A stretch of 64,000 nt of DNA from Piezodorus guildinii (taxonomy: Eukaryota > Arthropoda > Insecta > Hemiptera > Pentatomidae). The stretch lies in contig CM041292.1 in NCBI GenBank assembly GCA_023052935.1, positions 77,199,669 through 77,263,668 of the forward strand, read 5' to 3'. Both the position numbers and the translations under genes were made by a program. The first letter of the stretch is position 1. Every line of letters starts with the position of its first letter. The notes beneath the pieces were generated by a model that was not told the DNA's origin, searched no databases, and was given only the letters and a program-made list of their open reading frames with translations. Of this stretch, positions 35,459 through 47,087 are shown in pieces.

Positions 35459-35569
35459 TATCTCTACATGTGTATCATGAGAGTATAATCTTGTATCATA
35501 TTTACAAAATGTATTTTGTTATACAGTTGTAAATATCAATAAATATATTAAAAAAAAAAAAAAAAGTTT

Positions 35570-37665
35570 CTGCAAAAAGCTCGAGTTTTCGACTGCTGTT
35601 TGAGTATCCCATGTATTCGTTCTAATACTTCCCATCACATAATACAAAGAAAAAAAATTGTTAGATTTTTAAAATTACTCTAAACTAAGTTAACAGTTTA
35701 CTAAATACTTGTACACTTAACTTTTTTTTTTTTTTTTTGGCCAGTTCTCCAAGAAATAAAACTTAGTAAATTTTGGTACTTGTTATTTTCTGTTTATAGG
35801 ATAACATTGTGAAGGCTCTTTTGAAATACGAAACAAGTGATTTATATAATCAGAATACACATTTTTATGTCGTTGTTCATAGTTAGCTTATATGTTACTG
35901 AAGCGTTACGTTGGAAATATTGGGTAGGATGATGACGATTTAAATTTTATACTCATATCAAAGGAGTATACTATCATTATCTCAGACCCAACTTTGAACT
36001 CTCGTTATAATATTCCAGGAATACCTCTTTTCCAAACAGTCAGTTCTGAGAAAAGAATTAAGTGACAGGAAGTAGACTAACCAGCTATGAATATAAAAGA
36101 GCGGTAGGATTGGAAGTTCATTAATGTACTTTTCGAAAAGCTGGGAAGGAGTGGCGCAAATTAGAGGTCGGGTATAATTGGCCGTTCAATAGGCGTCGTT
36201 TCAGGCAGAGTTTTAATTACTTTAAAACGCTTACTTCTCCGCTTTGTTAAGCTTAGCTTTTCCACCTCCTTTACCTTCCTTCATTCTACTTCCGTGCTTC
36301 TCTCCTGTCCCCTTTAATTTTTAAAGTGGCCCCCTGCTTTCCTTTCGCAATTTCAGGTATTTATATTGGAGCTTGTATCATAAATACCTCATTGCTTTAG
36401 TATTACACCTAAAGCTTGCCAGTGATAATTGTTTTAATCCACCGTTCGTCACTTAACATGAAAAAATATATTTGGGCAAAAGACGAAGTGGTCCTATCAG
36501 CTAACGAATAGGCTTAAAGAAGGCCTTAAGTAGAATGAGTGTACGAAAAACTAAATCATTAGTCGGGGTACGTATAGTGAGAACCTACTTTATATTTTGC
36601 TTATTCGGACACACTTATTCCTGCAAGGCTTTTGCTGATCTATAGAGAATTAATAATTAAACACAGCAGAGAATCATCCAAGATTCATTGATAATTGTTT
36701 CGGAATTAAACTAGGTATGATTTTTATTGAAGGAAGAGCTTGGTAGACCAAATCTTCTAGTCTCCACCTAAGAAAAAAAATTACATATCATGTTTCATAG
36801 GGTCTCCAATATTTTTATTGTTCGTACTTCACTTAGTCACATCACACAGTATCGTCCATGAATAGTAATAGAATTGTTTTAACAGTGACCGAGATAGGAG
36901 GCGTTCAAGCTTGAGTCAAAGTATGATCTGGGAGGGTTTAAATTTATTTTTATCTCTTCCGAAATGAAGAAATTACGTTCTTCTCATTCCCATTGGAGTT
37001 GATAAAGAAATTAAACAAGAGATAAAAAATTTATGGAATCGACGTCAAATATTGTGCGATTTAGTAGGTTACGTCCTTATTGTCGTTTTTTAACCTCTTG
37101 TATGTTCTCTTACGTTTTTCAAAAAATCTCGTACGTGCAACAAACGACTTTCACTTACCTCCTTTGTCAAAATCAATTCAAGAACTCTTAAATAAAGTTA
37201 GACTTAAAGAAAGGTTAAAGAGATTTCCGATAGAAAGATCTTTTTTAGATTAAATAATTTAACAATAGAAATTATTATTTGCAATATACACTTAAGTTTG
37301 TAATATACACTTAAGTCCTTTTCCTCTATCTCCATCAAATTTTACAGCTTTGTATATAAGATAACATTTTTCGCAAAACCTTAAGGTTTTTAAAATCCTA
37401 TTTTACATCTATATTGCTATTCTTGTGTTCGGAGAAAAAAATATCATAAAAATATATGTTTGCTCTTTAGTCGGTGAACAAATTGCCACCATCCAATAAG
37501 ATGATGTGTTTAATTTTTTCGGATCTACAAAATTAAACGTACTTTAGAGGAAGAAAATTTAAAAATCGGCATTTAAGTCCTGTCAGACTATTTTATTCAG
37601 AATGAAACCTACAAAGCTCGTTAAATTTTACATCAATTTAGAGAGTTTAATTAAGTGCGAAATGT
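35570..37665. other. Intron sequence, mostly AT-rich
   Basis: No gene seen. A more complex, CT-rich block lies at 36130-36360 (listed separately). The rest has no recognised repeat. Confidence 0.4.
36130..36360. promoter_or_regulatory. Candidate conserved noncoding block 4
   Basis: Non-repetitive, higher-complexity DNA with CCGCTTTGTTAAGC (SOX-like), AGAGTTTTAATTAC and a long pyrimidine-rich tract (36250-36350). Low-confidence regulatory candidate. Confidence 0.25.
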
Positions 37666-37669
37666 ACGG

Positions 37670-38600
37670 TGGGTATAAAGTGGCTCTTTTGGTTCACCGA
37701 TTTTGATAAAAAAAAAAGGTGATTTGAAATCTCGAACATACGTGCTTCTAAACTATGAAATTTCAGTTTCGTACGGCTTTTCGTTTTGTTCTAGACATAC
37801 CACTAACACAAAAACACATACAGACCTTTTGAGGAATCAAAAATTATCACGAACGCAACACTTTCTCTAAATGTATATTCCATATATAAGTTGGTGAGAG
37901 TATAATAACTTAATAACTAATCATATTAATTTGATCTTGTTTATGGTCAAGAACTTTATTTCTGCCGTTGCTTGGATGTTTTATAGTAAGCTGAAAAGAA
38001 AGGAGTTGGTTTATAAGGTATTGTTGAAATGACATATTGGAGAACACCCCGCTATATCCGCTTTCTAAATCCAATAGAGAGACAATAGGGTCGTTTGAAG
38101 GTAGCCATTGCGAGAATACAGACAGCACACTGGTACTCAGGCAGATTCCTCCTGTCTCCCTCCACTGCCCCAGGATTAATGTTGCCCCAGGTGATATGTG
38201 GGTGTGGACCCACCGCGCGCTATAAGGGCTTTGTCATATCTACAGTCTTCGCTCTTTGTCTTCCGTCCGAACAATGAATATCTACTTAATTTGATAATCG
38301 TAGGAATGATCAGTATTCTCAGAAGTTTTTTTTATTACTTTCCCTTTACCTATGTATGAAGTATCGTTAAAATCTTCGAATTAGAGTTTTCACTAAAAAT
38401 ATAACACCTTTAATGATTCCCTAAGTCCAAATGACTAAGTCCCGCTTGAAGGTCTGTGTGTTTGATTACCATAGCACGAAAACGAAAAATCGTTCGAAAT
38501 TGAAATTTCATATTTGAAACAACCTTAAGTCCGAGATGTTACGGCAACTTTTTATCAAAATCGTACATTATGCACCTTTTTACTAAATTTTTTGAATTGA
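37670..38600. mobile_element. TIR element, ~0.93 kb, nonautonomous
   Basis: The left arm (37680-37828) and right arm (38449-38590, inverted) share CGATTTTGATAAAAA, ATGAAATTTCA(G/A)TTTCG, TTTTCGTTTT and ACACAGACCTT blocks. A third arm lies alone at 4344-4470. The interior (37830-38445) includes a GC-richer patch (38095-38225) with no recognised protein. No transposase was found. Confidence 0.55.
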
Positions 38601-38604
38601 AAAA

Positions 38605-39540
38605 GTATTTTGGCGCCCCGTACTCTTTTTCGGACTTTTTAGTTGATGAGGCTGATCCGCCAGGCTCTGACGTGAAAGACTTGATCGGGTGAACTTGGGA
38701 CCGCCTAGGGTACCCAAACGAGAATGAGTCAGCTGCTCTTCACTGCTGTGTCGCTGTGTCTACTACGTTCAATTTATATGTAATATTTGTAATTATTATT
38801 TATTCAATAGTTATTATTGATACGTCATAATAATTATAATTTTAACTATCTTTTGTTTTACACTTGTATCTAATTTAATATATGTAGTTGTGGTGTATTA
38901 TATCGTAGAAAAACATTAAACATTATAAAAAACATAATTATTGTTATTGCAGAAAACATTGGGTATAAATATGTCAAATAATAGAAATGGAAGTACAACA
39001 AAATACGGAACTACAATTGATGACGTTTTTTCTAGATATATTTGTAAAATCCAATTAAAAGTATTTATTCCATATTTTACTTATCACAAACCCATTATAT
39101 CCTTTCTAGAATACGGAAAAAAGTAATTATAATTTGATTTGTATGTAATTGAAAAATAACAACTTTAATTTCTGATTTGTTTCTCATTTATATTACTAAT
39201 CCGATCCAGAATAATTCTACATACATAATATTATTTACTACATATATAAATTACGATTGCCTATTAAGTTTTCTCTTCTGCCCTGCGGTCTTAAGCACAC
39301 ACTTTTTTTTTTTATTCGTTATTTAATCTAAAAAAAATTATTTATTGATTTTTCCCTACCCCTGAGCGTCATTTCTTGAAAATTTATGCTCTATAATATT
39401 GGCTTCTTAAATATTCGAAGAGGACATTCTTGTCTTTAAGAATTTCTTCCAGTGAGGTATCCATTAGCAGACCTTGCCTCAATCTAGTGAAGATTAGACA
39501 GTCTAATGGAACAACGTATTTACGATTCTACTGAGCCTGG
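38605..39540. other. AT-rich intron sequence
   Basis: No gene seen. A short GC-richer patch at 38650-38760 has no recognised feature. Confidence 0.35.
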
Positions 39541-39547
39541 TTATTCA

Positions 39548-40130
39548 TTAAATGACTAAATATGCGGGATTGGAAGGTAGGAAGAGAGTTGGATGGGCGG
39601 ATGGAAGGAGGGATAGTATTGAAGATCGAATGAGAAAGGATCTGTCGAAGTAACAGAAACAGTTCGGTAGGCCGCAGTGTTTAAATCCGAAGGCCTGGAG
39701 CGTGTACAATGGGAGATGGACAGAGGATTTGAATTGTAGAAGGTCCAAAATGTATGATGGATGGCGGGATTGGATAACTTGGCAAAGGAATCACGCAAGA
39801 AAATACTTACGATTGGAAGGGTAAAGGCAAAGGCCTGGGGAACCCGAAAATGAATCGAATCAAGGAATTAATTAAGCGTTTTACTTTGTACCTCGAGATT
39901 CACATATACACTATCGCATACCATTCAGCTACATTCGAAGTGGGGAAATATTAGAGAGGTAACGACTAGTTTTCGGGTTTCATGCGAGAATAGGAGACGG
40001 AGGAAATTTAAAGTCCCTTTAAGGTCGGTCGAAAAGGTACGACGGGAGATTTCGGAAATATGATTTTTGAAGGATAGTGTTTGGTCAAAAGTTTCTTCTA
40101 GATAACATACATATAAAATATTGCGTTTAT
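39548..40130 (-). pseudogene. LINE RT C-terminal remnant, related to 28555-29345
   Basis: Minus-strand reading from right to left: QTLSFKNHISEISRRTFSTD, LKGTLNFLRLLFSHETRKL and VVTSLIFPHFECS, then stops and frameshifts. A degraded C-terminal block lies at 39800-39556. The order matches the LINE C-terminal region at 28555-29345. The 3' end and tail are not defined. Confidence 0.6.
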
Positions 40131-40369
40131 ATTGAACAAAAACGGCATGTTGATCGCTACCTGCCTTATAACCTTATAGATGTACATCTAGCAAGAACGA
40201 AATTGGTGACTGCAGCTTAGACGCCAATAGCTCTTTGGTTGAAAGAAGTAAATGTATCTGCAAGAGAAGATAATTAGTTTATGAGCAGTGGTGCCGCCTA
40301 AATCCGCAAAGATTCCTATTAAATTTTATCATACAATTCAAGAATCGAAAAAGCTCTTTTAAGTAATTT

Positions 40370-40740
40370 GTCATGATGGTTATTGGAGAGAAGGGAATGA
40401 GAAGAGAATGTTATTGGCAGACTCCCACACAGCGGCAGGTAGCCAATGGGAGGGGAATCGGGTGACAGAGGAATAACAAATGACGACTGTCACCGCGTCA
40501 ATACTCATTAGCCGGAGTCACAATAGTTATTTATACTGCGGAGCGGCGAGCCCATTGTGCCGTCTCTTCTTTTACTTTATTTTTTATTATTATTATCTTA
40601 ATCGCCACCTGTGTAAATAGAATAGAGTTTGGAGAGGCCATTGTGCCTTCGGTTCCTACTAACGTGGGAACATTCCAGGCCTCCAGCCACTCCCATTCCG
40701 AGCTATACTCTTGTATCATTGAGGTCGCAATCACTTAGTT
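40370..40740. promoter_or_regulatory. Candidate conserved noncoding enhancer 5
   Basis: A GC-richer island with CCCATTGTGCCG (40551) and GCCATTGTGCCT (40637), two near-identical SOX-like sites 86 bp apart. It also has GAATAACAAATG, GAGTCACAATAG and CACCTGTG. Enhancer 1 at 9.9 kb carries the same CATTGTGC core. No coding signal. Inferred regulatory. Confidence 0.38.
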
Positions 40741-41149
40741 ATAAATATTGTTTTTGTCGAAAAATAGAACGACACAGTATTTTTTTAATTTCTTTAGACA
40801 TTTTCAGAAGTTAAAAGTAAGTGTATAACTGGTTTGTGCGCAGATAATATTCACATGATCATTTTAATTAAATTAATTTGACAACATTTTACCTTAAAAT
40901 GTGCTTGAAAGCCATCTATTCATTTTTATTACAAGCAACTTCCATAGCTTTTGTGATATATTTTGATGTTACACACTTCCAGTAAACGTACTAGAACCTC
41001 TGTATGAGATTAACTCTCAAATTCTCATTTTTTAATGATTATTATGTTCGCAAATTAATTTATTCAACAATTTTTTTCTTATTTGTTCATTGTAATGTAC
41101 TAATGTATTATTCAGTACATCAAGTAAATTTGAGATAAAGGCAATGAAA

Positions 41150-41462
41150 TGATACACTTGTAGACAAACTAGCCACTGGGAGCATTAAAAAACGAGAAGG
41201 TCTCATGGTCATCTTCTTTCAGACACCTCGGAGGATTACAAGGAATCGAAGACGATATAAACTAGTGCTTAGAGTAAGAACGGTGTTCTTCATGCGAGGA
41301 ATGGAATGGGGCTAAATTAGCGACATGTGGAACATTCAGATCATTATGGACGAATTTATTCATGGCAAAGCAAGGAACAATTAAGATTTTAGGTAGGATT
41401 TTGGATTGTAACGATTGAATTCTGTAGTTTAGTAGAGTCCCTAAGCTCAATTCCGTATGTCC
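41150..41462 (-). pseudogene. Jockey family 2 ORF2 C-terminal fragment
   Basis: Minus-strand translation gives YGIELRDSTKLQNS, IQSLQSKILPKILIVPCF, HNDLNVPHVANLA and, at the left end, a PPRCLKEDDHETF block. It aligns with 60207-60509. Truncated on both sides and shifted in places. Confidence 0.75.
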
Positions 41463-41479
41463 ACAAAATTCAGCGGTTT

Positions 41480-42245
41480 ATTTTACTTTTTTTTTTCCAA
41501 TCTTCACGTAGGATTATAATTGGTCTCTTTAATTATAAATGTCCAATTTGAAAGATATCTTTTAGAAACCTTCTAATGTTCATCGGAAGCATTGTTCAAT
41601 GCTGTGTCCAAGTAGAAGCATACTGACAATGTACAATGAGATGATGTATTACATCTCAAGGATAAACCTCTAAAATCTTTACTAAAGGTTAAATGTTTCC
41701 TCACGGATAGAGTGAAGTCAGTAGTGACTGGTGCAGAGAACCAGCCGGCATTAAGTACTCACTGAAGCTCATATCCATTTCGGGTTATCCTATGGCACCT
41801 CATAGGGTAAGCTTATACTATCACACATTTCCTTTCATAATATATTTCATTTCTCATTAAATATTCACTAAATCTTTCATTCAACTAATAAAGCAGATCG
41901 TGAAAGCAGGCGAGAAAAAAAATCCTAATCCTGACGTAATAATTGAATCCAAAATTTAATAACCAGTTGTTGATTTTGTGGGTTTGCTTAATATAATTTA
42001 ATAACTAGGCATCTCAATAATGTAATTTCGGTTTTACAAGATAATTATTTCATACTGAGTTGCTCAGTTTGTTGTAAATGTTGTTTAGACCAACAAAATC
42101 AGCGTCTTCACAAAACAGCCTGTACATTTTTTGAAACCGATGTTAGTGAAAAAGCTTATTATTAGTTCTATTGTTTTGGAGTATATTTCGTGAAGGTTAT
42201 ATTACGGGTATTGTTTTTTTTTTAAAGGATTGATTCAATCGCATT
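41480..42245. other. Intron sequence without recognised feature
   Basis: AT-rich with a few unique stretches. No gene or repeat recognised. Confidence 0.35.
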
Positions 42246-42249
42246 CCGC

Positions 42250-42830
42250 GAATTTCTGTGAAATGGGAGCTATAATATTTGCTGCATTGCGGTGGTTACC
42301 ATATACCACATGAGCGCTCACTCCTGCAGTAAGGTGACAATAGCGATCTGCTCATAGCGCAGCAATGGAACCGTTGCTAGCGTTATTCGCCCACTAACTC
42401 GGCGAGCGGACACCTTTATCAATGTGCTGTTAATCAGTTGTAAAGCAGCTAGTCATCCGTAAAAAAGCAGACACGATAGATAGACAATGAGGAAGCCGTA
42501 GACAATTAAAGGGCTTTTGTAGCTATTAGCTTCCTCTCCGCGGACAAAGAGTGCTCCTCACCGATTTTATTTTGAGCCCCCCGCGCATTAGCATAACAAC
42601 AATCCGGTAAGAGAGGCCTTTGTCACGGAGGCTCTATGCCGGCTCATTAGAGTGCTCTATCGCATGTCCTCCACCGCCGGCCGTCCGGGGCATCCCGCTT
42701 TCCCCACGACACATATTTGTTGCCTCCATTGTGTCTGATCGTTGTCACTAATGCTACTGTATTGTTTGCCTCCACGCCGGGTTCTTCTCAACAACAGTAC
42801 TGCTCTATGGGTTGTATGTTTATACCACAG
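42250..42830. promoter_or_regulatory. Candidate conserved noncoding enhancer 6 (SOX-rich)
   Basis: The most complex noncoding block in the window, about 580 bp with much higher GC than its flanks. SOX-like cores are dense: GTGACAATAG, ATCAATGTG, GACAATGAGG, GACAATTAAAG, GACAAAGAG, CCTTTGTCACG, TCCATTGTGTC, GTATTGTTTGCC. It also has a SOX-POU-like composite at 42587-42603. No open reading frame with coding character. Regulatory role inferred. Confidence 0.45.
42587..42603 (-). promoter_or_regulatory. SOX-POU-like composite site
   Basis: Plus-strand ATTAGCATAACAACAAT. The complement, ATTGTTGTTATGCTAAT, contains TTGTTATGCTAAT, a good match to the SOX2-OCT4 type arrangement (SOX half directly followed by an octamer variant ATGCTAAT). 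Insect SoxB proteins are known to partner POU factors such as Drifter/Vvl. Confidence 0.4.
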
Positions 42831-42834
42831 CTGA

Positions 42835-45800
42835 CCATAATCCAGTCGAGAAAAAACCCACTGGATTAGAAACTAGATGTCATTTGGTAGCAGCGATTCT
42901 GTAGGTATATGAAATATAAGTGTTTCATAATGAGTCATATTCTCTTTCTATATCAAGGACTCTTAAAGCTGATGATGTCATTCAGATCTCATTCCTACGC
43001 TCCTTTACAATTAACTTGTCATTTGTAGCGAATTGCCAGAACAGTGTTTTCCACCTATTCCGTGATCATATGTTTTCGAAACATTGATTTATAGAATATT
43101 ACTCCAACCCAAAGCAATTTTATCTTTATTTCATACACACAGCCAGGCTATTGTGTCCAGTTATTTGTTGTTTAGGCGGGAATATGTTTGCAAAAAATAT
43201 CGTTTTATTTTATTTAAATTTAGTACTGAGAGGTACCCCCTAATACGCTATCAAGAAACTCACTAATCGATAAAAGAGCTAGGTACAGTTCGTTATAGAG
43301 CGTGGCAGTGCTCCGTTCGTCGGGAGCGATCGAATAGTGCCAACAGGAAATATTGAGATTGCTACAGGACGACTGGAGGTCCTAGGGGTCCCCTTTTTCC
43401 TTCCTCCTTTAGGAATCAAGTCAGAAAAGAAGGAAGTCCGTGGTGAGTTTAATTTTTTAACCCCGAACTCGTTAGAATAATTAATTTTTTAAGTTGTAAA
43501 AAACAAAACAAAAGGCAGTTAAATATTTTTTTCGACATTTTTTATACATCTGATGAACCTACTGCTTGATCGTAAACTCTTACGTTTGGTTTTTAAAGAT
43601 AATTCAAAGATATTATGTAAATAAAAATGTAGTACATGACAAGTAAAAGGATACCCAGAAATTGAATGAGATCCTGCACAGGGTACTAGTTGCTGTCCCG
43701 CTCCATGTACGGATCACTAACCTTGTCCGTTAGCGAAGTTTAACCTTGATACGTTGTGCTTCAGCTATTGTAAAATTTTAATATCTATTTGCGCACCCAA
43801 TTTTAAATTTGAATCCAATATACGATATATAACATTACAACGTTTTTAATAATACCTGCTAGCCCTATTCGTAGGCTACAGAGTGCTTTTTAGGCGATTA
43901 ATGGCAAGATTATGGCGCCCTTTTTGAATTTAGATATTTCTTAATTTAGATGATCCACTTAATCTCTTACAGACATCAAAAAATAATCCCCAAAATAAAT
44001 TAACGATAAATGAAATAATAAAATAAAACAAACTTATTTTACAACCCAACATTTATTTAATATGAATGCAAGAATTTAAAAAAATGATAATATGTTGAAA
44101 AAGAAATATAAATCTAACAAAGTCTATATTTTATTAAGGCATTGATTGATTATTTTCTACAAGCAAATGTAGGTAGGTAATACTAAAGTTTATCAATCGG
44201 TTGTTTTATCTATTTAGTTAAGTCCTTTCTTCATCTTGCCCTCACTTACCCTCCTACGAACGAGCTTTGAACGCTGTGTGTCCAATCAAACAATCCATAA
44301 TCGAAACAAGGAAAGATCATGCAAAATTTATATGATATCCTTACGTTCTTACATGTTAAAGATTATTTGTTTGATTATTTGGATCATCATCGCATTGTAT
44401 CTTAAATTGCAAAGTTTACTAAAGTAAAAATAAAATTTAAACAAAATCCCCTTTATGATCTCACAATTAGGGACAAAGAGACGAACGTGAGGACAAAAAT
44501 AAATGATTTCCTGACTGGACAAACAATAGGTCATGGATATGTTAATCTATAATCTAATGATTTTCCCAGACAGAAAAAAATTGAGTTTTCTGATGGACCG
44601 GCCGATTGATGATTAATTAAAATAAACTAAGTTGTCAGAAAATAACGGTTTCAAACTTCCTTTTTTTCATTCAAATCAATATAGCTGCTAAACTGTAAGT
44701 TCTAGAGACAAATTTTATATAGCAAAAAATGTTCTCTACTAAATTGACACTAACAGAGAGTCTTAGAGTGAAAAAAGTTACAGAATCCCAGCAAAAAGAT
44801 ATAACCATGTAAACCATAGTACTTTTCCATTCTACAAATTAATAAAATGCAGTATTAATAAATTTTGAAATAGTTTCATTCTGACCGATATTATTCTAAT
44901 TAAGACCAATGTACTTCCTTTCCTAAGCTCAGGCACCAACTAAACTAAGTTGTTGGTAGTTTGTGCTGAATTCGAAATAGTCACAAAAGTTAATGTCTGC
45001 ATGTTCCTAGAAATGTTCGAGTTTTGCCCATTGATTACTGTACGTATTAGTTTCTGGTTTAAATTATTGGTCTAGTTACATGGAGTTGGTTAGAGTATAG
45101 ACATAGGTAGCCGAGTTTAGCAGGCAGGACGACAGTAGGTCAGTAGGTCGTTACTAGAGGCCCCTTTGAACTTTCGACAAAAGTGTAAAGTGTGAGTAAT
45201 ATGTTATTATTGAGAGGAGAAGCGATATTGTCATTAGTTGTGGTTGTGTATTGTCCTCACTCGGTCCATTAAGAGTTTTAACTTATAATGAGAGCCATTG
45301 TTGCCTGGACACAGGCTCTTCTTCTCATTTGCTCCCATACAGGCTCCTAACAATCCATTGTCTACTCCTTCTCGGCAAGACTTACAAATAACTTATTACA
45401 ACCCTTTTGTCATACTTTTTACTTGGCTCTCTCTCTTTTTTTTTCTTGTTCTGTTCGGTTTTCTTTTATTTTCCTTGTTTCTCTTGTTCTCACCTTTGTC
45501 CGTTTCCCGAATAGTAGCATTGTCGACTGTTGCTTATTTACACTTTAGTTGCCTTTCCTGTGTCTGTGGACGCCCGTGCGCATTACTTTTAACCTTTAAA
45601 TCTATTTCCGTTCAGTTTTGCTCGCTCTTGTGACACGTTCTTTTCCTGTCTTTTGTAGGCCTTCCTCCCGAGATATTATTCTTTCACAATAGGGTATTGT
45701 CTTCGATTCGCCAACTTCGACCCGTAACCAAAGAATAAGTTTAAACGATAACAGGATGAAAAAAAAAAATTGAAAAACATGATCGGTGAGACATCATATA

Positions 45801-46140
45801 AAATAAGCATTCTTTGAAACTTTCGAATCGACTACTTTCATTAATTATACGAATAGAGTTGTCATCAGCTGAAGCCAGTCCATGAAGCGATATTGTCACA
45901 GCCATCCTCCTAGTCAATATTTCTAATTTTGTATTTTTTTTATTAGTAATTATATCAACATTAGATTTCGTATACCAATTACAAATTTATATTTTATTTT
46001 ATATTCGTTCATTTCAACATGGCGTAAAAATATTCAGTGTTTTATTGTATCAAATAACTCCTTATTTATTCAATTATGTTTATTTTAATATACTAAGATA
46101 CTTTCCATATTACAATCATATTACTTTCAAACAGATACTT
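42835..46140. other. Intron sequence, mixed
   Basis: No gene supported. Patches of higher complexity lie at 43290-43450 and 45090-45720. The latter contains GCCATTGTTGCC and AACAATCCATTGTC SOX-like sites and could be regulatory. The rest is AT-rich. Confidence 0.35.
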
Positions 46141-46145
46141 AGATT

Positions 46146-46355
46146 TTTTTTTTTATTATTTATTGAGAAATATTACAATTTTTTACATAATGAACAGTAG
46201 TAATAGTGATGTAGTACAAATTCATACAATATATACAGAAAATAATGATAAAGTCAATTACATAAAATCGGAAATAAATAAATTCAAATATATACAAAAA
46301 AATAACAATTAATAAAAACAAAAAAACAACAACAAACAAATCAAAACAACAACCT
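46146..46355 (-). mobile_element. Short 3' end of a Jockey-like LINE
   Basis: Poly(T) followed by TTATTTATTGAGAAATATTACAA resembles the 3' end of the Jockey copy at about 1115-1170 (TTTATTGAGAAATAATACAA). It is read on the minus strand as a UTR ending in poly(A). Only about 200 bp remain; no coding part. Confidence 0.5.
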
Positions 46356-46520
46356 GTGATACTTAGATTAGACTTATTTCAGTGATACATTTTAAAATTG
46401 TAAAATCTAACATTGTATTACTTAATAATCAATTTCTTATGCAAAGAAACTCTATTTATGAAAATTTTATTTATCTACTATTTTTTTCTTACTACTTTCA
46501 CTCTAATTTTGTTTGTTTGT

Positions 46521-46575
46521 ATAATCATTTAACTTCACTTTATGCTACTGTGGCTAACCGGACGATACTATAAAA
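46521..46575 (-). mobile_element. SINE family 1, 3' end fragment
   Basis: The minus strand reads TATCGTCCGGTTAGCCACAG then TAGCATAAAGTGAAGTTAAA, matching the last ~55 bp of the SINE at 62005-62282. Confidence 0.55.
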
Positions 46576-46879
46576 AGTATTGAGACGAATAATGTTTTAC
46601 TCATTCAACACCACATAACTTACCAAATAACTATTGATATGTTATACTAACAGTGGAAATCATATCGAGTTTACTATCATTACCATACATCATTGAAGAT
46701 AGAGATTCTAGGGCAAAGTTATATGTCAACAATATTAAAAGATGTGAGTAAAAATTCTTGTAAATCAATATTGAAGTCTTCTGAAATAGTTATTATTCCA
46801 AATAAATTATAATCAAATAAATGTAATATAAAATACTTAGACTTATTATTTATTACATGTAATCTTTTTGGTTTTGCAG

Positions 46880-46971
46880 GGATCGGTTCGCAGATGCCGT
46901 ATTACAACCCAGCTGCGGCTTACAGCCACCTCGGTGCTCTCCAGCAAGGACTTACAGCTCCAACACCTCAG
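46880..46971 (+). CDS. Sox21: SoxB-class transcription factor, middle exon
   Basis: Acceptor ttttgcag, then GG completes the split glycine codon from the exon at 11830-12027, followed by 30 codons (IGSQMPYYNPAAAYSHLGAL, then QQGLTAPTPQ). Donor CAG/gtaact, phase 0. The reading is Tyr/Ala/Pro-rich, as in the region downstream of the HMG box in SoxB proteins. It is supported by phase agreement on both sides, GC content above the flanks and good splice sites. Additional small exons between this and 12027 cannot be excluded. Confidence 0.85.
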
Positions 46972-47087
46972 GTAACTTACTTGTTTAACTATTTAGATAT
47001 TGTTTTATGGTTTATACATAAAACCTTTCGTTTCTACATGAAAATCTATTAACAAGTATTATAATTACAGTTTATAAACCATTTATA

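Larger units (their letters stand above)
33836..35565 (+). mobile_element. Jockey family 2, 5'-truncated, split by mariner
   Basis: ORF2 C-terminal codons (GVELWGSTKPSNSSHLQSL, HKDLNVPYVADLART, DNPPRPLNRRP) run from about 33850 to 34140, then the 3' UTR. At 34172 it is interrupted by a 1,286-bp mariner and resumes at 35459 with TATCTCTACATGTGTATCATG and TTGTATCATATTTAC. It ends in AATAAATATATT and poly(A) at about 35551-35565. Internal stops make it dead. The same family occurs at 41150-41462 (minus), 47578-47704 and its tandem copies (minus), and 60205-61062 (plus). Confidence 0.85.
12028..46879 (+). other. SoxB gene intron, about 34.9 kb
   Basis: Donor ggtatga at 12027/12028 and acceptor ttttgcag at 46879/46880; both sides are phase 1. 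The intron holds most of the transposons in this window, with islands of GC-richer, non-repeat sequence between them. No further exon of this gene was recognised inside it, but a small alternative exon cannot be ruled out. Confidence 0.75.

Noticed and set aside
45298..45633. 111-codon hydrophobic open frame resembling a membrane protein
   Set aside because: The hydrophobicity comes from a T-rich stretch. No homology, no start context and no splice support.
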